Notes: generated by a model from the letters alone, not told the origin. DNA of 64,000 nt from Nephrocerus scutellatus (GCA_947095585.1 OX352764.1:1411001-1475000), one strand, 5' to 3'. Positions 10,276 to 23,700 are shown, numbered from the stretch's first letter. A program made the numbers and translations.

Positions 10276-13237
10276 TTACAACTTCTTCTTCTTTTCGTAA
10301 TGAGATTGGAGCCACTTCAGCAAGTAGCCCACTTCTTCGGGAGTTTTCAGTTGGTAGTCGGCGTATGTTTTCAAATTGGGCAACTCAGACACACGGAAGG
10401 TCTTGCCAATACCGGCGAGCATCTTCATGGCATCCTCGTCGGTTGTGTCATCACCGGCATAGATGATTTTCAATTTCTTGGCCCATTCGGCCTCGAACTG
10501 CTTCTCCAAGATCATCTTGGTGCCCTCACCTGAAAGCGAAAATGTCGATAATTTGTTTAAAAAGCACGGACCCCGAAGCAAAAATCAAATTTTAATTGAG
10601 AAAGAGCCATTTTTAAATTCTCTATATTAACTTCGCGTGCCCGTGTGTTTGTTTGTGGGTTTGTCGTGGAATATTGCGATCAATTTTTAACCCACTTCCC
10701 AAAGTCCTATTTTATTGAAATTTTGCACACATGCATATCTCCGATGACAACACTATCCATTAAAATTTGGGGCCCCTCTGGCCTCGGGCCTCGGTGTCGG
10801 GGGGCTCCCATACACATATTTTACAAAATTTTACTCGATTTTCTTCAAATTTTATACACATGTGTATCTCTGATATACAACACTTTTTGTAAAAATTTTG
10901 GAGAAAGGGTTTGGAGGGTCATGGGGTCCCAACAAATTTTTCAAAAAAATTAACCAGATTTTTTTTTTATTTTATATACATGTGCATCTCCGATGGACTA
11001 AATTTTTTGTTTCTCCCGGTTTTCCTCAAATTTTAACACATACCCATCTCGTATTAGAGAATTTACATAAAAAAAAATTTTTTTTCAACTGATTTTTTTT
11101 GCAGTAATTAGCAAATTTTTCAGATTTCCCGAAAAAATTAAAAACCTTGGCCTTTGTTGCGTTCGATACGGCTCAATATAGCCGTGTTCGCTCGGCATTT
11201 TGTTCTCATGGGCTGCTGGCGCACAACACAAAAGTGTTGCTGCCTTTTTACAACTACTCGTATATATACTGCTGTTGTAAAAATTGTCAATTAGGAAATT
11301 CCGTTTTGTTAAGAACCATTTTAATTGATTTTGTTGTTATAATTATGGCTCAATGTTCTGTTCTGTTCATCTTGTAGTAGTTGTGCGTGAGACGAAAAAT
11401 TGCGCCAAAATTTTGATCTCTGCGTCCATGTTCTGATATAAATCATATATCTCATTGCTGGGTGCGCGCGTATAGTGAGTTCCTTCGTATATTCGTCTTC
11501 CAACAACATATGACAAGTAAGTGACACGTCCCCATTTTTCACTCAACCATACGTTGCATTGCACAGTTGAGCAATTCATGTTAGTCGCTCTGCTGTACCA
11601 CTTGCTACATGGTTGCATGATGATTGAACAGTACAGTGCGAGTGAGTAGGTGTGCATGTGTGTACAAATGCACAGTAAACGATTTCCGGAAAACTCAAAT
11701 ATTTCCACTTGAATCTAAAAATTTTTAAAAAACCAAAAAAACAGGGCAGCGATCCCCACCACCAGCAATCAAGAAAAATGAAATATCGCGATGAAATCGA
11801 AAAAAAAGTGAATAGAGAGAGTCCGACCGTTTCGTGTGCAAATGAAAAAACCCAACATACTGTGACTTATTTTTAGCCAAGGCGTGGGGTGTAGGCGGAC
11901 ATTTTTGATATTGGAGAAAAGGAACTCGTACATAATGGATGTGATGTATCAGAGCACCACCACTCCCCACCCACCATCTCAACACAAGTGTTGCTCCTCT
12001 ATTCCTATGATTTGTTGAATCTAATGAGCGGCGGCAGCTAAGAACAGAGCAGCGGTCGCGCAATGGACGTTAGCTAATTTGATAGCCGCACAAATCTAAA
12101 ATTTGCACTCTCTTCCGCTACCGCAATGGATGGCTCTTTGCTCCGCATAGGCGTCTGATGATCACTATAACGATTTGACTGACAAACATGATATGATATG
12201 CTATGTAGCTATGTTGCGAGCACACGAATTACAAAGTCAGATTGGAAAGCGGGTAGTGGTGGTGACTAATGGTGGGTGGCATCACCAATTCCCCTCGTCC
12301 ACCAACAAATTTTCTTACTTGGAATCATTTCAAAATGAATGTCACACGGAGATGATACTTTAATTTTTGCCCATAGTCCGGCAGGCGGACGTTTAAACAC
12401 GATGCCATCTTAAACACTTTTCCGACTTGCGGACGGCCGTTAAGACAGAAAAAGCGAAACCTGGTCGATTCCGAAAACAAACGAGCTGCCAAACATCAAC
12501 AACAACTCACCCTTATCCCAGTTAACGCGTGGCTTGCCCTCCAGAGCATATGGGGTTTCGATAAGCTGGAATCCATGTCCCTGAATAAGACCCTTGGCAG
12601 TTTCAATCAATTTGGCCTTCAGTTTATCGTTGACTCCCTTGTAGTGATATGTGACGGAGATCTTTTTGTCCTCAACCCAGGCTCCTGAGCAGACAACCTT
12701 TCGGATGGGAAGAGATACAATTTTGTACAAAATGAACGTCCTATGAACAAAAAAAACTATGTACCCACCTTCTCACGCAGTTCGGCGACCAATTTGCCGT
12801 GCTTCTCCAACAGCTCTGCTGGCATTTCAATTTTAAATTTCTTACCCGAGGGGTACTCAACTTCCAAGCCATGGTTACCAGCATAGGTGACATTGGGAAG
12901 CTTCAAATGGTTCTTGATTTCGGACAATTCGCGGCCAGAAAAAATGACCATGAAAACTTTCTCGTTTTGTGCCAATTTCTTGATAGCAATTTCGGTGTCC
13001 TTGGGCATTGGCGAAAGCTCCTCGGTGAGTGGAGCAAGTGTGCCATCATAGTCCAAGAGAAGGGCAACCTGATCTTCTTCTGGTTTCAGGAATCTTTAAA
13101 AACAAAAAAAAATGTTCCCAATTAACTGAAGTGAAAACTGGAAAGCACTCCTCAGTTCTTGTAACTTACCCCGTGAGACTCTTCACGAACTCCTCCTCCT
13201 TCTTTAGGAGTGGAGCTTTCTTTTGCTCGGCGGCCAT
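10276..13237 (-). CDS. Trehalose-6-phosphate phosphatase A (single-domain)
   Basis: HAD-superfamily phosphatase that converts trehalose 6-phosphate to trehalose. Exons on the minus strand: 13237-13170, 13093-12769, 12697-12511 and 10529-10276, giving 277 aa with all phases matched. The start is the first ATG of a hydrophilic N-terminus (MAAEQKKAPL). Motif I is LLLDYDGTLAP with nucleophile Asp37 and Asp39. Motif II is SGRELSE, the lysine motif is NWDKG, and the acidic motif is GDDTTDEDAM. The YAGNHGLE and GAWVEDKK segments are typical of the family. The protein ends in a lysine-rich tail (EKKKKL). The last intron is about 2 kb and holds AT-rich tandem repeats, whereas the others are under 90 bp. 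A minus-strand AATAAA lies at 10142-10137. It is likely the orthologue of Drosophila CG5171 or CG5177, but I cannot say which. Confidence 0.95.
10640..11100. repeat. Tandem AT-rich repeat in phosphatase A intron 3
   Basis: About three diverged units of ~120 bp, each with a TTTTCTTCAAATTTTATACAC-like core (given here only in part) followed by ACATGTGTATCTCYGAT and a G/C-rich stretch. Related sequence in the other orientation lies at 14.93-15.35, 24.11-24.34 and 36.84-37.06 kb. Confidence 0.6.
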
Positions 13238-14280
13238 TTTAGTTTCTAATTTAATGCGAATATTAATGGAAAATCACAAATGACGAATACCGTTCGTTTT
13301 GCTGGACGTCCGCAGACCGATACAAAACTGAACTGACAAAGTCGCCTCCCGAAATTTGATTGCTTGTGGACCGCCGTTCGAATGTTTTGAACGAATTTTT
13401 TGGATTTTACACGAATTCGAAAACAAGAGAGAGAGATAAAGAGGGTAAGTCATAGCTCTCTCACGGAAAATTTCTAATTTTAATAATCCGTTAGGCGACG
13501 AATATGTTGGACGCGTGTTGGTTGGTTAGGGTGCGGGCATTGGGGTTACCACACCGTCGTAAGTACCTCACCATAAATTTTGTAGAATTTTTCAAAAATA
13601 AATTATCAACGCACCCAAGAGCGAGAGAGAGAGAGAGAGAGAACGGCGAAGGCAATTTGTGTTTTGTTTTCTTTGCAATTCGAATCACTTTCGAATCCTG
13701 TTGATTGCATTATGTCTATCTACAGCTGGGCGGATGGACGGACGGGCGGTCCGGCCGGGCTGAGTTGATGTATATACATTTTTAGCTTTTTGTTTGTTAA
13801 AAAAAAAACTATGCGGGCGGCACGGCACTGCACGGCTATTAAGAACATAAATCTGTCCCTGTGTGCCGTGTGTTTGTGTGCGACAAATTTTAAACGAAAC
13901 GATCTTTTGGAAAACATTTTCAAATAATTTTTCCCATTTAGCGGAGCTATACTTGTCAGTTACAATACAACAATATACTTCCGAAATTCCGAACATACAT
14001 ACGTCGTTTGTCGTCCGTCCGCAAAGTACTTTTTTAAAAAAAAACGAGGCCATAGGGGCTGTGTCCTATGTATGGTTCGGTTCACCTGAGTAGTAAATCA
14101 AGACGAGACAAAGTGTTATATATATATTTAAAATAAATCATAGAAGAAGAAAGAAATACCACATTACCTGGAAAAAGCAACTAGCAGTAACAGAGAACTG
14201 TTCTAGATCACCAACATATTTTTGTTTTGAAGATAATTTTCAGATTTTTTAGGATAATCAAAATAAATTAAAATTTTTAA
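13238..14280. other. Upstream of phosphatase A; promoter region
   Basis: Contains the presumed promoter. A minus-strand TCAGTTCAGTTTTG near 13.33 kb resembles a fly initiator but has no matching TATA. A (GA)n run sits at about 13,622-13,641. No coding content is recognised; overlapping frames at 13.49-14.09 kb are low-information. Confidence 0.35.
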
Positions 14281-14830
14281 CTGCGAGCCCGAAGGGCGAA
14301 GCTTATATTCAGAGGACATGCAAATTTTTCAGCGAACGTGTGTACGTTTGTTTTTCGTGTCGTATATCTTGGCTATTACCAGTCAAAATTTGATGGGACT
14401 AGTTTTAAAACAATTGGCTAGCGCTCGGCTTGTGATGGCGTAATTTTTTCATTCATAGGGCTTACAACCCCCGAGGAAACTGACGCATCGCTTTCGATTT
14501 TTTTAAGCCTAAAGGTTTGCAAAGTTTAATGCGGTTTTTTCAGTCTATTCCAGAAATCGCTTATGACCTGTCACTTATGAATGAAAGACCTACATTTAAC
14601 GTTGCATACTATTAGGCTTTTAAGATTAATTAGCTTTTAGACTGATTTACAACTATATATACATACAGGTGTGTGTGTTCACTCGCATATGAGAATACAT
14701 TAGCTCGTGTGTCTATAATAGTGGAAAGTTTTTGGTAGGAATTCGTATATCTCGGCTTTTACGAGTCAGAATTTAATGGGACTCGTCTTTAAACAATTAG
14801 GAGCGACGCGTGTGTCACGAGAGGTGCGTG
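14281..14830 (+). repeat. Dispersed repeat with GAAGGGCGAAGCTTATATTC head
   Basis: Starts CGAGCCCGAAGGGCGAAGC. Further on it carries TATATCTYGGCT, CAGTCAAAATTTGATGGGAC and GCGCTCGGCTTGTGATGGCG. A second, partial unit begins near 14,700. Other copies are at 30.41-30.50 (+), 60.39-60.59 (-) and 60.92-61.22 kb (+). Confidence 0.65.
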
Positions 14831-14899
14831 TGGCGCGTGTGGAGCATGTGGAGCGGGTAAAAAATAAAATTTTATAAAAAAAAAGTTTTTTTAAAAAAA

Positions 14900-15345
14900 G
14901 AGAGTTAAGAAAAAAAAATTTACGAAAAGTGGTGTCAATCGAGGATACACATGCTTATAAAATTTGAAGAAAATCGAGTAAATTTTGTAAAATATTTGTA
15001 TGTGCACCCTGTATACCGTATAATCACTGGCTGCACTGGGTGCACTGGGTCCAATGGGTGTAGTAGGTGTACTGGGCGTACTGGGAGTACTGGGTGTATT
15101 TCACTAGACAACACTTTCTATTAAAACTTGGACCCTTGCGTCAACTACACCCAGTACACCCAGTCGGGTCGCTAGTGCATACACAAATCCCATGGAAAAC
15201 AGAATTTTTTCAATTTTCCCGAATTTTCCAATTTTCCTATAATCATCACCGGACTATTTTTAAAAAAAGAGCCAAATCAGTTCATACATTTAGCCGCGTA
15301 AAGAACAGACAGGCAGACAGAGTTACTTTCACATTTATAATATGA
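14900..15345. repeat. Repeat mosaic with a 10-bp minisatellite
   Basis: From about 15,030 to 15,100 the sequence repeats GTACTGGGTG-like decamers. The complementary form CACCCAGTAC appears about 30 bp later, near 15,145-15,165, so the transcript could fold back. The end carries the CAGACAGGCAGACAGAG tail also seen at 24.3 and 37.0 kb. Confidence 0.55.
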
Positions 15346-15529
15346 GTAAAGATGGTATAGAATATAGATAACTATTTTTATATAGTTATATACATATAAT
15401 ATATAACTAGTTATAGGAAACGAGACATTTATCATGGGACATAACAGTGTGGTGAGACGTTGTCACGTCAAATAATTCAGAAAGGAACCTTAAATAGCTC
15501 GTGTCTGGAACTGAGTTACGGAGAAAATT

Positions 15530-15690
15530 AACCGATTTGTTTCAAAAGGAATGGGGAGAAAATATAATACCCGAAGATTGGAAGGAGAGATTCATAACAA
15601 CAATTCACAAAAGAGGCTGGTACGATTGTATCAACTAAAGACCGATCAGTATCTCTTTTATTCCCTCTGAAAGAGGGGCATGTTAATGTC
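15530..15690 (+). mobile_element. LINE reverse transcriptase fragment
   Basis: The plus-strand frame reads IIPEDWKERFITTIHKRG then an interrupted RPIS. This is the conserved 5' part of a non-LTR reverse transcriptase (W..ESLI.PIHKKGD..NYRPISL). It is short and broken. Confidence 0.65.
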
Positions 15691-15714
15691 AACAAACAGA
15701 GGAATCACTAAATC

Positions 15715-15875
15715 ACTGGATCACTAATGCCTCTTTCGATTTGGTAAAACCATACCCGAAACTTAACCCACGGGTAAGCTACCAAAGTGACAGGGCTTTC
15801 GTGCAAAAAGAACGCCAAACCAAAACCACGTGAGAGAAATTTTAACTCTACCCTGCAAATCGAAAGAGCTATAAA
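15715..15875. repeat. Dispersed repeat, one unit
   Basis: Shares ATTTTAACTCTACCCTGCAA and AATCGAAAGAGCTA with 46.50-46.55 kb, and CCCACGGGTAAGC/CAACGGGTAA blocks with 46.20-46.45 kb. It is a third copy of a ~170-bp family with unknown origin. Confidence 0.55.
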
Positions 15876-15879
15876 AGAG

Positions 15880-18060
15880 AAACCCTTTTTTGGCAAATGA
15901 AAATAAAAGTAAAGTGATTTGGGTGGGACTGGCCCAATCTCAAGTAAGGTTGGAGCGAGGCTAATAACCATGCTCGTAAAAAAAAACATTATTACGGAAC
16001 TCCAAGAGAACAAGACCGGACCACAGTAGTAGAACCAAATTATAATGATGACGGTGTGGGTTTTTGAAGAGAACAGTTCGGTAGGAAACCTTAGTAGCCT
16101 TGGGAGAGAGTCGAAAGCTACGAATAGTTACGAGTAGTTAATCGAACAAGAAGTTATAAGCAGTGCGGGCATTTTACCAAATAAGTAACAAAATAGTTGG
16201 TAAGCAGAAAATTATCACTACACAAAACTCAAGCTATATAGCCCGGTAATAGTACCTAGAGCGTAGGTAGCTGAGTAAATTCCAAGCACAAAATATGTGA
16301 CGGCGGTGTACAGATAGCAAGAATCTAGAGTAGGGGATTCATACCCCGACTCCTTGCAGCAAACAGGGAAAGAAGAAAAAGACCAAGAATAAGTTTGTGA
16401 TTTGTAATGAAGCGCAGTAAAGGTGTCTCATTTTAAAAAACAAAAATTTTTAATAGGATTTTTCGACAAAAAAAGGCGCCGAGTTTTTTCCTACCAAAAG
16501 AAATCAAAGACTTTTGATGTTCGTCACACGTTTATTACGTTCTTTCGATGCAGAAAACATCAAAAGTGTTTGATGTCATGTTAATCGAAAACTTCAAATA
16601 TCCATTTTCAGTAATTTGATTCCCCAAAATAAGATCAAGAAGTCAGTTGTCCATAATTATTGGCAAAATAGAAAGCAAAGCGAGATGTCTTTCTAATTTA
16701 TATTTGGCTTCGCGTGTTTCTGACATGCGACATGCTTTTGTGACATTTGTTGGAACACCAAAGATAACTCTACAGATGATGCCCGATGGATTAGTGGTTC
16801 GATTAACCATCCACTAGCACATCATCACGCCGCGTGTACCAAAACATATCACTCCTTCTTGTCTTCTGTCTGGATTCAAGGATTTCCATTTAATTTCAGC
16901 TTCACCTTTAATGATATGGCAATTGAAGTACGGTCTACGGTGTGGTTTTCTATTCGTTCGATACTGCTGCGAAAAACTTTTAATCCCAGCAGCCTGCACC
17001 CTGGCCATAAATAACATCATTTTTTATTTCTATTCCTGGTGTTACTGGCAACCATCGCACATACACATACACTGGATACCTCCACTTGTATTTTGTAATG
17101 GTGATGATGGCTTTTGCTTAAAAAATATTTTGAGGGAAAATTATATTTTCGGAAAAGAAATCGAAATCGGAATTCTCAGAAGAATCAAAAATCTCTGAAA
17201 CATCAAACATTCTGTACTTTGCGCGCTTATCAAAGTGTAGGAGGCGCACAGCAGCCGCCGGTGTGCGTTCTGCAATGATGTCCTTCACTTTGGACAGCAG
17301 CTGCCTAGCTGTCTCGCTCGCAGATCGAAGAGAGGAAATAATCCCAATCTTGTTCTGCATAAAAATAAACATTATATTCGGATGGATATCGAGCCAGTGG
17401 TTGGTTGGTTGTTCGGTGCGTATCTAGATATTTTGTATCTGTTCCAATCGTTTGAATATAATATAATATTCGGTAGTGTCTGTCTGTCAAGCTGGCAGAA
17501 TAATGAGTAGTTGTTATTCAAGTTATTCAGCGAAGCGCTCATGCTCTTTTTGTATACTGGGTGTTTGTTTTTTGCTCAGATAGTATTACTTTTCTTAGTG
17601 GAATTCGGTCCAATTTTTTTTTGCATTTTTTACGATCAGCATATTTGGCCAATCATCTTTTTTTATGTTATTCTTCTGGTGGAGGGGCGGTCATACGCTC
17701 TTGGCACAATCGGACTTCATTTCTGCAAAAATGAAACTGTAGCTCGGGTTGCGTTGAATGGAATGCCGCAGTGCGCCCTCCGAGACACTGCAGCCTTAAA
17801 ATGCCTATTATGCGATGGGTTTACTGATTAACTCAGGGAGCGCATTACCTTAATTATGAAAGTGAGTACGTTCCGGGTGCTTGAGTTAATAAGCTATGTT
17901 TGATTAAGAATCTCTATGTGGAGGACTCTTTTTTTTACCCGCAGTAGAGCGCATAGAACATGTTTCGAAGCTCTCCCTCCTCTAGACAAAGCCTGCTTAC
18001 TGTCACCGGTTTGTTAGTTTGTTAGTCACCAATGGCCCGTAAGAAAGCCCTCTAGCATTC
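15880..18060. other. No gene recognised
   Basis: AT-rich sequence with no repeat or protein signature beyond the weak minus-strand frame at 17.1-17.4 kb and a random T-rich frame at 17.5-17.8 kb. Confidence 0.35.
17118..17372 (-). pseudogene. Possible coding remnant, unidentified
   Basis: An open frame with protein-like composition, including SETARQLLSKVKDIIAERTP and an acidic Ser/Asp/Phe-rich end. There is no recognisable domain, and neither flank provides a clear gene model. It may be a piece of a transposase or of a retroelement ORF. The support is composition alone. Confidence 0.2.
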
Positions 18061-18071
18061 TTAGACGTTCC

Positions 18072-18330
18072 TTATTCCAAGAAAGGAATATCACCAGTCT
18101 CAGGATTTTTTAAGCCCGGTGGTAATCTTCCAGTGTTATTGACCAATCTGTCTTTGCTAGGAGCTGTGCCAGTAGCGCAATTAACTCCACAGAAGGGTTC
18201 CGAATGCCGATCCCTGAAAGGTGTTGGCTTGTTGTTCATTCGCAGCTTCGTTGTCAGCAATCCCTTTATGTTCATGTACCCCGCCTAATAGGAACTTGTT
18301 GCGCTTGGCCAGGGATTACAAGGCGAGTGG
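18072..18330 (-). mobile_element. LINE RNase H-domain relic
   Basis: The minus strand encodes a WVHEHKGIADNEAAN-like stretch in one frame. This matches the WVPGHxGIxGNExAD box of retroelement RNase H. In another frame it gives SEPFCGVNCATG and KNPETGDIPFLE, typical of the segment after it. It is frameshifted and dead. Confidence 0.55.
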
Positions 18331-18339
18331 AAGTGGAAG

Positions 18340-20150
18340 TAAGAGCTTTTAGGCTCGTCTTATTGTCTGAATATATTGTTACGAAAATGTAAATAGAAAT
18401 CTTTTATCGCACCGTACATTCTCCTTTATAAGAATAAGCATCTTATTGAATTGTATTAGAATTACCAAAAACCATTGCACATAAATAGGCTCAATAGTAC
18501 GTTGGGAGCTTGTATAACAAATTGTAGATTATATCAGTTTGTCTGGATGTTCTGGTACTTTCTCGGTGGTTCGAATAGAATACAGAAGGAAAGTCTAGAA
18601 CATTCTGTTGTTTAGGTAGAAATACAACAACTTTATCACAGTTAAGATAAAAGTTAATATTTGAAAGTGAACCAGACTGATTGAAAAGTAGATAGTGTGT
18701 TAAGTGAACAATAAGTAATCACCAGTGTGAACTTTTGCTATTTGTTAATTAACGAACTTGTATTGTGTTTTTTTTTTTTTTTTTTGCAAAATCCATTACA
18801 AACTCTAAAAAGCCTTAATTTAAAATTAACCTAGAAATTTAACGCAGAACTTGATGGTTGGTTTTACGCACTAAAATACCAAACCAGAACCACTTCTTTC
18901 AAGTGCGTCAGCAGATTCATTGCCATTCCAGTATGACTCGGAACCCAAATATGAGTGACGGAATTCGATCTTAAAACACAGTTTAATCCACTTGAGCAGC
19001 ATGGCTGTCACTACATATTAAAAAGTTTCGTGTTTGTATCCTTTTCGAGACAGCACAGTAAGCAGCTTTTGAGATAGAAACTAAACTTTCGAAAAAATGT
19101 TGGCCATTTTCCAAGTGCGATTGTCTCTTAAGAATTCTGATGTAAGAACCACTTTGCCCCAGTTCCCTCTTTGGCGTTTAGTGCAGAGATATCCGTTCGT
19201 TTGTTTTGTGTCATTTGACAAACCTTTCCATTATTTCCTTTGGTTGGGGCTACGTAAAGTCATTGGTGTCTTCACAAGAATAGACTCTTTGGAAGACAAC
19301 ATTGTTTTTGTTATTTGTGACAACATGTGACTGCGGGATATGTTGATGATCCGCCGAAAAAGTGACCGAAAAGGCGAGCTGGTGAATAATTTTTAATTAT
19401 CAGTGTATCTTTCAAATGGAAAAATTGTAAATTTAATAAAAAATATGTTTTTTTCTATTATTTGTACTTCCGCTTCCGCTTGGAAAAGCACCCATTATTA
19501 TATATAAAGGCAGAAAGAATAGGACCGATCTAATAAGAATTATTCGCTGGTGTTATGTTGGCGCCATTTGCTAATGTGTACGTACCGCTGCTTGGTGCAC
19601 AATAAATTGATCATCAAACCATCCAAACATCAAGATGTACACGGATTGTAAGGCGTAATTTTGATGCGGGTTTGCGTTAATTACTTCATGTTCATGTCCA
19701 ATTAAAATTGGATGTATCTACTAAGGGGCAAGATGACAGTCGCGATGAATAACTACGTTGCCGATTAAGAGACGGATTTTTTTCCCTGCCACTCTTCGTT
19801 ACCCAAGTTACGAATAAATATTCTTGATTTGTTGCAATTTTGTTTTTTTTTTACCAAAAACTAAACTATAACAAATGATTTGGAACGAATCCAATTTTAT
19901 GAAAGTATACCTATAACTGTAATATGTTTTGCACAATTTAATTTCAAGATTGTGGGTGGTTGGTTGAGATTTATCTGTCAGTGAATATTGGAGATCGCTC
20001 GTGGTTGGATCAGATAAAGATGTTCAGATGGTTCGTTGGAATTCTTCATATGCGTTCGGAAATTGTTTTGAAATTTGTTCAGAAGCCTAAACCACAGTCA
20101 TAATAATTGCAAACAAATAACAAATTTGTAGTACATATTACGCATTACAC
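18340..20150. other. No gene recognised
   Basis: AT-rich, with a poly-T run at about 18,769-18,785. No coding or repeat signature was recognised. Confidence 0.35.
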
Positions 20151-20850
20151 CATGCAATTTAAGAACTAATAGAGTAGGAGGAAGAAACGATCCCAGAAGA
20201 TGGGAGAATATGCATGCTGTGGCCCATACATAAGAAGGGGACCGAGTGGCTTCTCTTGAAACCTCAGACGATAAATCGAGTTCTTTGGCGGGCGTTTGTA
20301 GAAGTCCTGTGCTCCTCCGCGGACTAAAGGAAAGAAAGAAAGAAGATGCAAATGTCAGTATTAGCCAATCTTCATCCCAGGAAAATCAACAACTGATTAG
20401 ATCTTCACCACAAGGCAGACGATGGAAAAATGTATGGAGTTCAAAAAGTCACTACACCATCTGTTTATAGAATTTAAAGCCACCTATGGTTATGATAGCA
20501 TAGCCAGAGTGTAATTAACTTTATAAGACTATGAGTGTTAAGTATCTCAAATAATCTGAGACGACTATGTAGGTAGACGGTGATCAATGTCATAAGTCAA
20601 CTAAAGATATCCGGATCCCTATCTAGTTCATTCATCATCTATAACAGGTTTCGAAAAGAGAATAGACTGCCTGTTTCAAGGTAATCCCAGTGAACGGTGA
20701 GAGGAGCAATCCTCTAACTCGTAGATATTGGTTTACGCAGAGAATGTTGACATCATTGACAGAATCCCAAGTGCAGTCACAATATCTGGGGCTGCACATA
20801 TTATAAGAGTCCAACTAAACACATAGTGGCCACGTCTGCGAGCAAAAACA
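20150..20850 (+). mobile_element. LINE reverse transcriptase fragments
   Basis: At 20.18-20.25 kb the plus strand gives ETIPEDGRI and WPIHKKGTEW, the N-terminal RT block. Near 20.73 kb it gives VYAENVDIIDRIPSAVT, a mutated YADDVDIIGR catalytic block. At 20.81 kb TKHIVATSAS matches the next conserved block. It is a heavily decayed copy, collinear in one orientation. Confidence 0.6.
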
Positions 20851-21559
20851 TTGAACTTTGTTCGAGCAATTAAGATTTACAAAGCACTCAGATTCTATGA
20901 GTCGTACTGCACTGCACGTCGCAACATACTTGTAGTGGAATTGAAGGAGTGAAGTCCATTAATCTCGGGCTCATTTTTTTCCAGCCGATAACAGCATTGA
21001 AGCGGAAATACCTTTTAAGCCAACAAAGCCTATTTGAAAGGTGTCGTAAACTAAGACGCTTAGAGTTTATGAATGCCAAACTGGATGACATAGGCTCAAA
21101 TTGAGCTTGGGACAATGAATTTCCATTCATTGTCTCAAAATACATGCTTTCTGGTGATATTCATTCGAAGCTCCTGACATGCCTGAGGACTGGTTTCTTT
21201 TGATTTTTTTTACACTGGATATTATCACTGGTTTTTATTATCCTTCTGACCGTCGTAACGCTGACTGATAGTCCACTTTTTGAACATTTTAGGCGCTGAT
21301 ACGAGTGGAAGCCGCAGAATTAACTACTTTTCTCGGGATGTTGTTGGCTTTCGCCTGTGCGTCCTTTTCATTTTCTGAAGTAAAACTTTTTTACTGAGGG
21401 TGCTACAATTTCCAAGTGTTACACTGTTATTACTCTGTTGTACACTTTTGTTGCTGTTATCCCTCATTTTCAATAGTCATATTTTGTATGTACATATATA
21501 ACTACAAATATGGCAACATATATAAATACATATACATACATATACATATATCTACGGCC

Positions 21560-21790
21560 ACAGCTGCATTAGGAACTAACCCATTTCTCAACCGATTTCT
21601 ATGAAACTCGCTATGTAGGACTAAGATGCGGCTATATGTACGACTTGTTCCTATGGAAATTCTGGGATCTGGCCAATATAGTCTGACATTTTTGGAACTA
21701 AGTCATTTCTCGAGCGATTCGTATGAAACTCGGAATGTAGGACTAAGATGCGACTATAAGACTTGTTCCTATGTAAATCCTAGGATCTGT
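21560..21790. repeat. Two tandem units of a ~125-bp repeat
   Basis: Two consecutive copies share TCGTATGAAACTCGGAATGT/TCTATGAAACTCGCTATGT, AGGACTAAGATGCG and GACTTGTTCCTATG. The same dimer appears in the opposite orientation at 34.35-34.59 kb. Confidence 0.7.
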
Positions 21791-21889
21791 TTTACGTAAG
21801 AAAGCGGCACATAACGCTATCAAGTTGCAAGCTACTTTGCAATTTGAAATCACTTATCATTATAAGCGCTGCCTAAATTAAAAGCACGT

Positions 21890-22130
21890 TTGGTGGTATT
21901 TTGGGGGTCTTTTTGGCGGAGTTTTGGGGTATCTTCTGGGTGGTCTTTTGAAGGTCTTTTGAAGGTGGTCACAACTTTTAACATTTACGCGTTACGAAAT
22001 TCAGATCGCATAATGTGAATAATTAGGTACGTGGTGGGAAACCTGTAGAAGAGGAGAGTCCGTCGTCTTTTAAGGGTCTTTTTGGGAGTCTTTTGGGGGT
22101 CTTATGGTGGTCTTTTTGGGCCACTGCTCA
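21890..22130. repeat. G/T-rich minisatellite-like stretch
   Basis: Irregular repeats of TTTTGGGGGTC/TCTTTTTGGG with an interruption in the middle. It is strongly G/T-rich on the plus strand compared with its surroundings. Confidence 0.5.
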
Positions 22131-23700
22131 TAAACTCGTTTATGTTGCTATGAAAATCGTGCAACAAAGAGTTCGTGACTCCTTGACAATTGCATTTAAA
22201 AATATTGGAAATGGTATCAAAATACCGGATAACAAATGGAGTCTGAGGAGTACATTAATCAGTCAATAGAAACTATTCCTTAGTCCTTACTATTTTCTCA
22301 GCTATTATCTTTTGTTCAACAACAAAAAATTCTAATAATATCTAATAATCTAATAATATCTATCTAATAAGCATGAAGTTTCACTACTGTTGTGCGTGGA
22401 CTCCACGCACACACTTTTTTTTTTTTAAATTTTCACGATACGCAAAATATTTGTCTACAGCGGTCTTCCTTCTATTCCGTCTCCTTGCTATTTCTCGTCC
22501 TTATAGTCCCAGTTCCTTGAAAGCATAACATCCACCTAGTGCTGGAATTAAAGCCACGAGACCATCATATGCGTCGTTCTTTCGCCGATAGTGCTGTAGA
22601 TTAGTTGGAAGCTATCTCGTTGTGTTTAGCGATGAAGCTTTTTTTTTGCCTAAACGGGTTTGGTAACCCATCCAGATGCAATGCACCATTTGGTGCGATT
22701 TACACGTTGGTGGCGTCATAGGACCTTGTTTCTTCAAAAATTAGTCCGGAGTTCGTGTTACAGACAATGGAGATCGTTAAAGCAATTCTGATAGTTTTTC
22801 CTCTCAAATTTTTTGGTTTCGTTTTTGGGAAATATGTTCTTACTCCCAGGTCGTAAATACTTCCAACAGGTATGCATCGCCAAAGCGGTTGCAAAAAAAT
22901 GACCTCAATTTAAGTTCCCATTATTACAAAATCTTCCCTTGTGAACAACAGACCGAGCTCATTTGTCTTTGAACGAATTGCTGGCTAAATATTTTCCCAT
23001 ATGTTGGTTCTCAGGCAACAGAAGCAAGTTGTAGTAATAGGTTGCCTAACAATCATTATTATTTGATAGGATGATAGCATGTAGCTCCCTTACGCCCGTA
23101 AGCCGCGACACCTTAACCCTTCCCAACCAGACAGGCGGTACTTACTCTGCTTACCACCGACGTTACACGTTATGTAGTCTCACAAAAAAGAAAACACTCA
23201 ACATTTTGCTCGAACTAAACAATCAATTGGAGAGCAGTGCACTCAGAGCGCACTCGACTTCACTTGGCAACACTTGAACGGCACTACGAATATCACGTGG
23301 ATCAATCATGACAGCCTTGGCAGTTACATTGATTAACCGGCAACAACAACAACAACAACAGCTGCAAAAACTATTCGATATAATCGCACACTATACTCCA
23401 CCTGCTCGAAAGGGGTTTCATTTATGCTCATGACAAAAAGAAACAACAACAAAGTTCTTATGTGACTAATATTTACAACAACAACAACAACAACATCATA
23501 AGCTAACGCAAGACAGTAAAGTGGATCACGATAGTTCGCAATAAGTCTGGGGAGGGAGAGCTTGGGACTCTTGTTTGGTGTGCATTTGCTGCCCCAAGTG
23601 CCATTGAGTGCCATTTACAAGGTAAATAAATGAATGGCACATATCTATTATGTAATATGACCACATGTCTACATGTTATGTATTAGGGAACTCATTTTGA
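22131..23700. other. No gene recognised; CAA microsatellites
   Basis: Contains (CAA)n tracts at about 23,340-23,360 and 23,476-23,495, and CTAATAATAT short repeats near 22,330-22,370. No coding signal was recognised. Confidence 0.4.
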
